This document shows, in pieces, positions 7,272 through 14,490 of a stretch of 33,552 nt of DNA. Under the pieces are notes generated by a model. It was not told the DNA's origin and searched no databases. It saw only the letters and a list, made by a program, of their open reading frames with translations. Origin of the DNA: Muribaculum sp. (GTDB lineage: Bacteria; Bacillota; Clostridia; Lachnospirales; Lachnospiraceae). Within the stretch, counting starts at the first letter, position 1. Each line of letters begins with the position of its first letter. Location: assembly GCA_023663505.1 (NCBI GenBank), contig JAMPHH010000031.1, positions 1-33,552 of the forward strand, written 5' to 3'. The translations under genes and the position numbers were made by a program.

Positions 7272-8315
7272 ATGTGGGAAGGCAGTTATGCATTGGAGCC
7301 ATTTGACCTGCGGCTGACGGTGATTCGCATGGTATGCAATTGGAGGTGGATCATCGGACTCACGCTGTTGGGGACATTGGTTTTTGGCGGCGGGTATTAT
7401 GTGAAGAATGTCATGCTTGGCGAGCCGTCAAAATATGAGACAACCATTACCTGTAAGCTGGAATACACGAATCCGCCCGTGCAGTCGGGGGATTACTATA
7501 TCAACGAAATGACATGGAACACCTATGTGGATTCGGAGGAATTCTTAGGGCTGTTGGAGTCGTCGATGCCCTTTGCCGCCATGGACGTGACATTGGATAT
7601 GTGGGCGGGAGGCGCGGCGGAGGCGATTTCTGCTTCTGTGGCGTCGGACATTCATGTGCCCTCCTTTCAGGTGAGCACGACCTCGGCGGAAAAGACGGAT
7701 ACCTTGTCCAAGGTGCTGCAGCAGGTCTTGACGGGACCCTTCGCGGAGAGCGTCCCCGAGATCGCGTCCATCAGGGTGATCGATGTGAGCGGTCCCAAGC
7801 TGGTGCATCCGGACGTGCGTCCGCTGCGGGCGGTGATCTTAAGCGCGCTGCTCTCCTGTTTCTTTGTGGTTGTATTATTGCTTATGCGGGAGCTTGGGGC
7901 GGATAGTATCTGGCTGCCTGCCACTCTGCGCAGGAGGTACGGGCTTCCTGCATTGGGCACGATACACAGCTTGGAGCTTCAAGAGAACGCATGTTATTTA
8001 TTCAAAAATAAAGAGAGAATTGCCGTTTGTGCTGTGGAGGAAAGCGTAAATCCACAGGAGGTTTTGAAATTCATGCAGGAAAAAATTCAAAAGGAATGGT
8101 TTGCGGTACCCACACCCGCCTTAAGTCCGGAGACCGCGGAGGTTCTGCGGGAGGCGGACGGCGTGCTGTTGGTCGTGGAGTCGGGACTTCATGCGGGCAA
8201 GCCCTTGGAATATGTATTGGAATTCATGGTGGTACAGGAGATTTTGGTAACGGCTGCTATTTTATGGAATGCAGATGAGGCACTGATCAAAGCATATTAT
8301 TTTGGGAGAAAGTAG
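7272..8315 (+). CDS. Wzz-type chain-length protein with degenerate BY-kinase-like C-terminus
   Basis: A 347-residue protein. It has a Wzz-like layout: membrane helix near residues 25-48, an extracytoplasmic stretch, and a second helix near 185-205. The cytoplasmic tail (about 215-347) ends with SPETAEVLREADGVLLVVESG and a later AILWNAD. This resembles the late part of CpsD/Wze tyrosine kinases, where a DxVLLVV strand and an ILN strand are conserved. I see no Walker A P-loop and no terminal tyrosine cluster, so it is probably catalytically dead. It starts four bases after the transferase stop, with AGGAG six bases upstream of the ATG. Likely role: polymer length or secretion control. Confidence 0.8.
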   Translation: MWEGSYALEPFDLRLTVIRMVCNWRWIIGLTLLGTLVFGGGYYVKNVMLGEPSKYETTITCKLEYTNPPVQSGDYYINEMTWNTYVDSEEFLGLLESSMPFAAMDVTLDMWAGGAAEAISASVASDIHVPSFQVSTTSAEKTDTLSKVLQQVLTGPFAESVPEIASIRVIDVSGPKLVHPDVRPLRAVILSALLSCFFVVVLLLMRELGADSIWLPATLRRRYGLPALGTIHSLELQENACYLFKNKERIAVCAVEESVNPQEVLKFMQEKIQKEWFAVPTPALSPETAEVLREADGVLLVVESGLHAGKPLEYVLEFMVVQEILVTAAILWNADEALIKAYYFGRK

Positions 8316-8318
8316 GGC

Positions 8319-9125
8319 ATGGGCGTAGAGGTTTTGGCATCGGTGATGCATCAGGATATGAAGGAATTGGCGGAACGGATGCGGCTTGACTCTGACGCGG
8401 TGATTATCAATCAGTGCGATTGCCTTGACTATGCGGAGATGGAGCATAAGGGGCACAAAATACGCTTTTATTCCTTTCCGGAGAGGGGAGTCGGCAGAAG
8501 CCGCAATGCAGCAATAGAGAGGGCGGATGGCGACATCTGCCTTTTTGCTGATGAGGACATCGTGTATGAGACGGGGTATGCAGCGGCGATTGAGGAGGAG
8601 TTTGCCCGCAATCCCAAGGCGGATATGATCCTCTTTAACATAGAGGTGGAGGAATCAAGAAGGACTTACCATATCACGGAGCGCAAAAAGGTACACTGGT
8701 ACAATAACGGGCGTTATGGCGCAGTGAGCTTTGCCGTCAGATTACGGAGCCTTCGGGAGTCGGGAGTGCGCTTCTCCCTGCTCTTTGGCGGCGGGGCAAG
8801 GTTCAGCAACGGGGAGGACAGCCTTTTCCTGAAGGAATTTATGGGTCGGGGGTATCGGGTGTATACCGCCCCCGTGACCATCGGGCGGGAAAGCGCGGGG
8901 GAGTCGAGCTGGTTTGCGGGCTATAATGAGAAATTTTTCTATGACAGGGGTGTGCTCTATCATTTTCTGTACGGGTATATGGCGATTCCCTTTGCCCTGC
9001 GGTTTCTTTTGGCGCATCGGGCTGTGGTGTGTGAGGAGATTCCCTTGAAACAGGCATTTCGTTGGATGCGGGACGGCGTCAGGGAGGGAAGGGGCTTGAG
9101 AGAGGAGACGGCAGATGGAGAGTAG
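8319..9125 (+). CDS. GT2-like glycosyltransferase
   Basis: A 268-residue protein starting VEVLASVMHQDM, typical of a GT2 subgroup found in exopolysaccharide clusters. The GVGRSRNAAIERADGD segment (57-72) and the acidic DED (78-80) mark the nucleotide-sugar and metal site; NGEDSLFLKEFMGRGY is the likely acceptor/catalytic region. The usual N-terminal DDGSTDGT motif is not obvious, only INQCDC at a similar place, so it is divergent. Its 3' end overlaps the polymerase gene by 11 bases, implying translational coupling. Substrate unknown. Confidence 0.82.
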   Translation: MGVEVLASVMHQDMKELAERMRLDSDAVIINQCDCLDYAEMEHKGHKIRFYSFPERGVGRSRNAAIERADGDICLFADEDIVYETGYAAAIEEEFARNPKADMILFNIEVEESRRTYHITERKKVHWYNNGRYGAVSFAVRLRSLRESGVRFSLLFGGGARFSNGEDSLFLKEFMGRGYRVYTAPVTIGRESAGESSWFAGYNEKFFYDRGVLYHFLYGYMAIPFALRFLLAHRAVVCEEIPLKQAFRWMRDGVREGRGLREETADGE

Positions 9126-10392
9126 CGCGTTGGTCTATGTGGGTCTGACAGCGGTGACGGTTTTTCTGGGCGGCTTTGTGGGAAGCTTATGTCTCGCGGA
9201 CGGCGGGCTTTATCCTGCGGGTGGCAAGGGGAAAGGGATTCATGGGATTAAGGGAAACGCCACAGAGAGGTCTGTCGAAGGGAATGCGACAAAGGATGGC
9301 GTGACAAGAGGGTATGTGGCAGGAGGGTATGTCCGAGGCTGCGTGACGAGAGGGTACGCCCGAGGCTGTGTGGCGGAGTTCGCAATTTTCTGTCTGTTGG
9401 CGGGAGTGTCCGCCTGCCGCATAGCGGTGGGCAACGATTACTGGGTGTATCGGTTTAATTTCCGCCTGATTGCTCAGGAGCGACATGTTTCGTCAGAGCT
9501 TGGCTTTAATTTCATAGTGAAATGGATGCAGAGGCTTTTCGGATATGACAATTATCTGCCTATCTTTGCGCTCTTTTCCCTGTTGACGGCTTGGTTCTTC
9601 GTGCGGGCGCTGCATGGTCAGGCGGTGGATTACGCATTTTCCCTGTTTCTCCTGATGACAGGGGGATATTATTTCAATAGTTTAAATACCGTGCGTTATT
9701 ATTTGGCGTTGGCGGTTGCGCTTTATTCCATGCGGTATGTGATTCGGGGAGAGTATGGGAAATTTATCCTGTGGGTGCTTTTTGGCTGTATCTTCCACAA
9801 GTCTATCCTGCTGGTGATCCCCGTGTATCTGGCGGCGCATCTGCTGGCGAGGGCAAAGCTTCGTCCATGGCATTACGCGGCGGGCGGGGCGTTGGTTTTG
9901 AGCCTGATATTCTGCCAAGGCTTTTATCGGGAGATTGTGTTTTACTTTTATCCTTATTATCGGAATTCGGATTTTGACACGGGGAATATCTCTTGGGTCA
10001 ATATCGCAAAGTGTGCCGCGACGCTTGCCCTGTGCGCGGTCTGTTACAGGCGCAGTCTGCGGGCGGGCGAGGAGAGTGAGAAAAACGTAGGGAATGGGAC
10101 AAACAGGGAAAACGTGGCGAATCGCTTTTACTTCTTCCTAAACGTGGCAGGTCTGGCGGTCTATCCTTGCGGCAGCTTTATTCCCGAGGTGTCCAGAGTG
10201 GGATATTATATGATCATTTCCCAGATTTTCCTGATTCCTGCACTGCTTCGTCAGATGCCGGAGGGATGGTTTCGCAGGCTCTGCTACGGGGGTGTGATTG
10301 GGGCGTTTCTGTGCTATTTTGTGATGCTGTTAAGGGGTATGTATGCCACGGACATTCGGCTTTTGCCCTATTTGAACTGGATATTTAATTAA
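9115..10392 (+). CDS. EpsG-like exopolysaccharide polymerase
   Basis: A 425-residue polytopic membrane protein with about ten hydrophobic segments. NDYWVYRFNF, ELGFNFIVKWM, SLNTVRYYLALAVALYSMRY and LFGCIFHKSILLVIPVYLAAH match the conserved layout of EpsG/Wzy-type polymerases, which join lipid-linked repeat units outside the membrane. Residues about 47-88, between the first helix and the next, are an inserted Gly-rich tandem repeat not expected in the family. It overlaps the preceding GT2 gene and is followed 14 bases later by the double GT4 gene. Confidence 0.85.
   Translation: MESSALVYVGLTAVTVFLGGFVGSLCLADGGLYPAGGKGKGIHGIKGNATERSVEGNATKDGVTRGYVAGGYVRGCVTRGYARGCVAEFAIFCLLAGVSACRIAVGNDYWVYRFNFRLIAQERHVSSELGFNFIVKWMQRLFGYDNYLPIFALFSLLTAWFFVRALHGQAVDYAFSLFLLMTGGYYFNSLNTVRYYLALAVALYSMRYVIRGEYGKFILWVLFGCIFHKSILLVIPVYLAAHLLARAKLRPWHYAAGGALVLSLIFCQGFYREIVFYFYPYYRNSDFDTGNISWVNIAKCAATLALCAVCYRRSLRAGEESEKNVGNGTNRENVANRFYFFLNVAGLAVYPCGSFIPEVSRVGYYMIISQIFLIPALLRQMPEGWFRRLCYGGVIGAFLCYFVMLLRGMYATDIRLLPYLNWIFN
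9253..9378 (+). repeat. In-frame degenerate 27-bp tandem repeat in the polymerase gene
   Basis: Units begin at glycine codons: GNATERSVE, GNATKDGVTR, GYVAG, GYVRGCVTR, GYARGCVAE. The last two (9325-9351, 9352-9378) are 27 bp each and clearly homologous at DNA level; earlier units are 27, 30 and 15 bp. The insert lies in a loop after the first membrane helix. It shares its 27-bp period with the repeat at 2742-2876 but not the sequence. Confidence 0.8.
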
Positions 10393-10406
10393 GAGAGGAC
10401 GTTTCT

Positions 10407-13073
10407 ATGCGGGTTTTATGGCTGTGCAACATCATGCTGCCCATGATAGCAGACAAACTTCATATCGAGGCGAGCAACAAGGAGGGCTGGCTCTCAGGCT
10501 TGGCTTCCGTGGTGTTGGAGCGGCAGGGCGAGAACGGAATCGAGCTCGCCGTGGCATTTCCCGCCCCCGCAGGTTGGGAGCGGACACAGGGGAAGCTGCG
10601 GACGAGAGGAAGGGTGCAGAGTGATAAAGGACACCTGTTATGGTATACGTTTACGGAGAATATGGGCAATCCTCACATTTATCCTAATGATTTAGAAGGG
10701 CAAATGAAAAATATCATATGTCATTTTAAACCGGATATCGTTCACTGCTTTGGCACGGAATATCCTCACACACTTGCCATGTGCAGGGCTTTTCCCGATA
10801 AAAGCAGGATTCTGGTCGGGATTCAGGGCTTGTGCAGGGTGTATGCGGGGGCATATTTTGCTAATTTACCTGATCAGGTGAAGTCCTCCGCCACCCTGCG
10901 GGATCTCCTCAAGCGGGATACTCTGCGTCAGCAGCAGCACAAATTCGTCCTGCGGGGACAGATGGAATATGAGGCGATACGGCTCGCGGGGAACGTGACG
11001 GGACGCACCGCTTGGGACAGGCATTACACGGCGGAGTGGAATCCCGAGGCGCGATATTTTGCGATGAACGAGACCCTGCGGGGCAATTTCTATGAGGGGC
11101 GGTGGAATGCGCAGGAATGCGAGCCGCACTCTATTTTCCTAAGCCAGGGGGATTATCCGATCAAGGGCTTACATTATATGCTGTTGGCGCTGCCCGCAAT
11201 TCGGGAGGAGCTCCCCGACGTGAAGGTCTATGTGGCGGGCAACGGAATCACGGGGGAGGGCAGTCTGATCAGGCGCGCCAAAATCTCAGCCTATGGGCTT
11301 TATCTGCGAGGCTTGATCAAGAAGCATCATCTGCAGGAACAAATATGCTTTCTGGGGAGGCTGGACGCGGAGCAGATGAAGCAGCGTTATTTACGGAGCA
11401 ATCTCTTTGTCTGCTGCTCCTCCATTGAGAATTCGCCCAATTCGCTGGGGGAGGCGATGATTCTGGGAGTTCCCTGTGTCAGTGCGGACGTGGGTGGTAT
11501 CAGCAGTATTTTTACCCATGAAAAGGACGGGATTTTGTACGAAGGCTTCAAATCGTCTGAAAATTCTTACAATAACGACGATGATTTAAATGACGAATTA
11601 ACTCTCGAAGAAATATCGCAAAATCTGGCAAAATCCGTCATTCAAATCCTGACCAATCCGGACAAAATGATGGAGTACAGCCAAAATGCAAGAAACCATG
11701 CATTAAAAACGCACGATCCGGAGCAAAATTATAGGAGAATGACAGAAATATATGCAGAAATTGTCGATGAAAAAAAGTCGTCTGAAAACCCGCCACAAAC
11801 GGAAAGCCTGCCCCAACAAAATAATCAGCCCCGATTGACAAATCAGTCTCAGCTGGCAGACCAACCACGGCTGGTAAAGCTACCACGGCTGGCAGACCAA
11901 CCACAGTTGGTCTTTGTCTCCAATTACATCAATCATCATCAAATCCCCTTCTGCAACGCCCTGTATGAGCTCTTGAAGGGAGAATTTGTATTCATACAGA
12001 CCGAACCAATGGAGGAGGAGCGCGTGCGCATGGGCTGGCAGCGGGAGGCGAAGCTTCCCTATGTCAGGTATTACTACGAGGAGCCTGAAGCTTGTCAGCG
12101 GCTGATTGCGGACTGCCCGCAGGTTTTATTCGGCGGCGTGGACGACGAGAGCTATATCACGGAGAGACTTCAGAGCGGCAAGCCCATAATCCGTTACAGC
12201 GAGCGCATTTACAAGGAGGGTCAGTGGAAGGCGGTCTCTCCCAGAGGTCTCCTGAAGAAATACCATGACCACACGAAATACCGCAACAAGCCGATCTATC
12301 TGCTCTGTGCGGGCGCCTATGTGCCCTCGGATTTCCATATTATCAGGGCTTATCCTGACAAGCTGCTCAAATGGGGATATTTTCCTGAGACTAGGCACTA
12401 TGACACAGATCAGCTTATGAAAGCCAAGAAACCCGCTTCCATTCTATGGGCTGCCCGTTTTCTTGACTGGAAGCATCCGGAGACAGCTATTAATTGCGCA
12501 CGTTATTTAAAAGAAAATAACATATGTTTTCATATGAATATTGTCGGGGACGGGGAACAACGCCCCCTTGTGGAGCATTTATTGGAGGAGTACGGCTTGG
12601 CGGAGCAGGTCACGTTGTTGGGCTATCGCACACCGGACGAGGTGCGGGAGCTTATGGAGCAGTCAGAAATATATCTGACCACCAGCGACCGCAAGGAGGG
12701 CTGGGGTGCGGTCATCAACGAGGCGATGAACAGTGGCTGTGCAGTGGTTGCCAGCCATATGATGGGGGCGGCGCCCTATCTGATCCGACACGGACAAAAC
12801 GGATTTGTCTATGATGACAGCCTGACCCGCAACGGACAAAATGACCAACTCTGCGAGTTGACAGCACGCCTGCTGCAGGACAGGGAGCTCCGCGAACGGC
12901 TGGGCAGAGCGGCGATCCTCACGATCGAGGAGGAGTGGAACGCGGAGAATGCCGCCGCGCGCCTGCTGGAATTTTGTGAGACCTTAGAACCGTCTGCGGA
13001 GGGACCGTGCTCTCCCGCGGAGGTGATCAGTGAGAGGAAAATGCTATGGACAATCCGACAGAAAAATCAATGA
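10407..13073 (+). CDS. Double GT4 glycosyltransferase (two GT-B units fused)
   Basis: An 888-residue protein with two complete GT-B glycosyltransferases in one chain. Unit 1 (about 1-450) shows HCFGTEYPHTLA, ICFLGRLDAEQ and the acceptor E-x7-E type motif ENSPNSLGEAMILGVPCV. Unit 2 (about 503-870) starts QLVFVSNYINHHQIPF and contains ILWAARFLDWKHPE, VTLLGYRTPDEV and KEGWGAVINEAMNSGC. Each unit would transfer a sugar from a nucleotide sugar in the cytoplasm, so one polypeptide probably adds two residues in sequence. A low-complexity linker with a six-residue repeat separates them. The 3' end overlaps the next gene by 28 bases. Typical single GT4 enzymes are about 350-420 aa. Confidence 0.9.
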   Translation: MRVLWLCNIMLPMIADKLHIEASNKEGWLSGLASVVLERQGENGIELAVAFPAPAGWERTQGKLRTRGRVQSDKGHLLWYTFTENMGNPHIYPNDLEGQMKNIICHFKPDIVHCFGTEYPHTLAMCRAFPDKSRILVGIQGLCRVYAGAYFANLPDQVKSSATLRDLLKRDTLRQQQHKFVLRGQMEYEAIRLAGNVTGRTAWDRHYTAEWNPEARYFAMNETLRGNFYEGRWNAQECEPHSIFLSQGDYPIKGLHYMLLALPAIREELPDVKVYVAGNGITGEGSLIRRAKISAYGLYLRGLIKKHHLQEQICFLGRLDAEQMKQRYLRSNLFVCCSSIENSPNSLGEAMILGVPCVSADVGGISSIFTHEKDGILYEGFKSSENSYNNDDDLNDELTLEEISQNLAKSVIQILTNPDKMMEYSQNARNHALKTHDPEQNYRRMTEIYAEIVDEKKSSENPPQTESLPQQNNQPRLTNQSQLADQPRLVKLPRLADQPQLVFVSNYINHHQIPFCNALYELLKGEFVFIQTEPMEEERVRMGWQREAKLPYVRYYYEEPEACQRLIADCPQVLFGGVDDESYITERLQSGKPIIRYSERIYKEGQWKAVSPRGLLKKYHDHTKYRNKPIYLLCAGAYVPSDFHIIRAYPDKLLKWGYFPETRHYDTDQLMKAKKPASILWAARFLDWKHPETAINCARYLKENNICFHMNIVGDGEQRPLVEHLLEEYGLAEQVTLLGYRTPDEVRELMEQSEIYLTTSDRKEGWGAVINEAMNSGCAVVASHMMGAAPYLIRHGQNGFVYDDSLTRNGQNDQLCELTARLLQDRELRERLGRAAILTIEEEWNAENAAARLLEFCETLEPSAEGPCSPAEVISERKMLWTIRQKNQ
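11823..11912 (+). repeat. In-frame 18-bp tandem repeat in the inter-domain linker
   Basis: Five 18-bp units encode NQPRLT, NQSQLA, DQPRLV, KLPRLA and DQPQLV (residues 473-502). They sit exactly between the two GT4 units, preceded by a Gln/Pro/Asn-rich stretch. The repeat probably sets the distance between the two catalytic domains. Confidence 0.88.
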
Positions 13074-14071
13074 ACACTCCGCTGATCAGTGTGATCGTGC
13101 CGGTGTACAATATTATGGAATACCTGCCCCGCTGCGTGCAGTCCGTCAGGAATCAGACCTATGAAAAGCTCGAGATCCTTCTGGTAGATGACGGCTCCAC
13201 TGACGGTACTGGTGCGCTCTGTGACAAGCTCGCGGCGAGAGATTCCCGCATTCGGGTCTTCCACAAGGAGAACGGCGGCTCCTCCTCCGCCCGCAATCTG
13301 GGATTGGAGCAAGCCAAGGGAGAATATATCGGCTTCGTGGACAGTGACGATTATATTGATGAGGATATGTACGAGCGGCTCCTGAAAGCTATCCTAGGCT
13401 ATCAGGGGACGGAATCTGTGAAGGTGGCGCAGATTGGGCGTGATGAGATTGACGAGCGGGGGAACCGCCTGCCGGATATCTGTGTGCCGCCTAAGACGGA
13501 AGAACTGATCTCCCATAGAGATTTCCTGAAGGAGCTTCTCATGCATCGTGGCGACTGCTCCTTTTGCACCAAGCTTTTTCACAAGAGCGTGCTGGAGGGC
13601 AGACAATTTCCCGTGGGGGCATTGAACGAGGATTTCCATTTCTTGGTGCAGATGCTCCCCGAGATAGGCAATATACTGTCGCTGCCGGAGCAGACCTACC
13701 ACGTGTTTTACCGAATGGGCAGCAACTCCCGCAAGACCGACAGAGAACAATTTTCCCGCGTGTACGCAGACAGCGTGACAAACGCAGATATGGTAATGCA
13801 GATGGTGGACGTTAATGACAGAGAGCTCATAAGAATCGCAAGACGTTTCGGAGTCTTTCAAAGACTTGAATACATGCTGCACATCCCCATCAGCCAAATG
13901 AAAAAAGAAAATAAATTTTATATGCGAGTGGTGCGCGACCTTCGGAAGGGACTATTTCAAGGCTTGACAAATCCCTACCTTACGGCTAAAAATAAAATAT
14001 ATATGCTGCTGTTCGCAACCGCACCCAAAACCGTGCGCAAGCTTCACAAAAAACTGCGAACACCAAAATAA
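13046..14071 (+). CDS. GT2 family glycosyltransferase
   Basis: A 341-residue GT2 enzyme: ISVIVPVYNIMEYL (14-27), DDGSTDGT (48-55), ENGGSSSARNLGL (75-87) and the DSDD metal site (99-102). GALNEDFHFL likely holds the catalytic ED. The C-terminus is basic and possibly membrane-associating. ATG 13046 has GAGAGG just upstream and overlaps the preceding gene; the later ATG at 13070 lacks a ribosome binding site. Last gene of the operon starting at 5841, as a long hairpin follows at 14118. Similar in type to EpsJ-like transferases; substrate unknown. Confidence 0.92.
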   Translation: MDNPTEKSMNTPLISVIVPVYNIMEYLPRCVQSVRNQTYEKLEILLVDDGSTDGTGALCDKLAARDSRIRVFHKENGGSSSARNLGLEQAKGEYIGFVDSDDYIDEDMYERLLKAILGYQGTESVKVAQIGRDEIDERGNRLPDICVPPKTEELISHRDFLKELLMHRGDCSFCTKLFHKSVLEGRQFPVGALNEDFHFLVQMLPEIGNILSLPEQTYHVFYRMGSNSRKTDREQFSRVYADSVTNADMVMQMVDVNDRELIRIARRFGVFQRLEYMLHIPISQMKKENKFYMRVVRDLRKGLFQGLTNPYLTAKNKIYMLLFATAPKTVRKLHKKLRTPK

Positions 14072-14117
14072 CATACACCCCATGCACCCACACAACCCAT
14101 TTTCGCCCCGATACCAA

Positions 14118-14194
14118 GGCGAGAGAGGACTGAGAGGAGTTTTGCGGGCTTCGGCGCAGCCCGCCCGCAAAACTCCTCTCAGTCCTCTCCCGCC
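14118..14194. repeat. Long hairpin related to the 5450-5650 palindrome
   Basis: Arms 14118-14149 and 14163-14194 pair over 32 positions with one mismatch, around a 13-base loop starting TTCGGCG. The arm core (GAGAGGACTGAGAGGAG then TTTTGCGGGC) matches the arm of the 5450-5650 element, with a shared upstream ATACC-AGGCG. It stands 47 bases after a GT2 stop. It may terminate the operon, though no T-run follows. The remainder of 14072-14490 contains only the promoter and repeat signals listed next. Confidence 0.88.
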
Positions 14195-14281
14195 GCCCCT
14201 CGCGCGATTTTGGGTTTGAAGCTCAAATGTGATACACTTGCGAACATTGTGACAAATTGTTCCACGCCAATCGTGCAGGTG

Positions 14282-14329
14282 ATATGGTACAATAAATACA
14301 TATTCAAGGCAAGAAACGGTCGAATACCC
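14282..14329 (+). promoter_or_regulatory. Promoter dyad and leader motif copy 2
   Basis: TACAAT (14288-14293) is bracketed by ATATG (14282-14286) and CATAT (14299-14303). Fourteen bases after the -10 comes GGCAAGAAACGG (14308-14319), then hairpin GGT-CGAAT-ACC (14318-14328). The layout matches the copies at 18577 and 28031, and the hairpin bases change in a pairing-preserving way. It heads the operon with the glucosaminidase, 162 bases upstream of its ATG. No clear -35 is seen. Confidence 0.5.
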
Positions 14330-14359
14330 ATCAGTACCATGATTGTAGAGCAATTACGC

Positions 14360-14415
14360 TATAATGTTCCTTAGAGTATTATGCAACAGGGTATTATGCA
14401 AAGGGTCATTGTGCA
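14360..14415 (+). promoter_or_regulatory. Second TATAAT and three 15-bp-spaced direct repeats
   Basis: TATAAT at 14360-14365 is a possible second -10. It is followed by GTATTATGCA at 14376-14385 and 14391-14400, and a variant GTCATTGTGCA at 14405-14415. The repeats are spaced at a 15-bp period, which could be a regulator-binding array in DNA or a feature of the leader RNA. Confidence 0.35.
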
Positions 14416-14490
14416 TACGGAGCATACCACCCGCACAATTCGTTTTACGAAAGCTTTAGTTCTGCCCATAAGCTAGGAGGCACAGTATAG

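Noticed and set aside
9285..9291. TGTCGAA, a 0A-box match
   Set aside because: Lies inside the polymerase coding repeat; expected by chance and not in a promoter.
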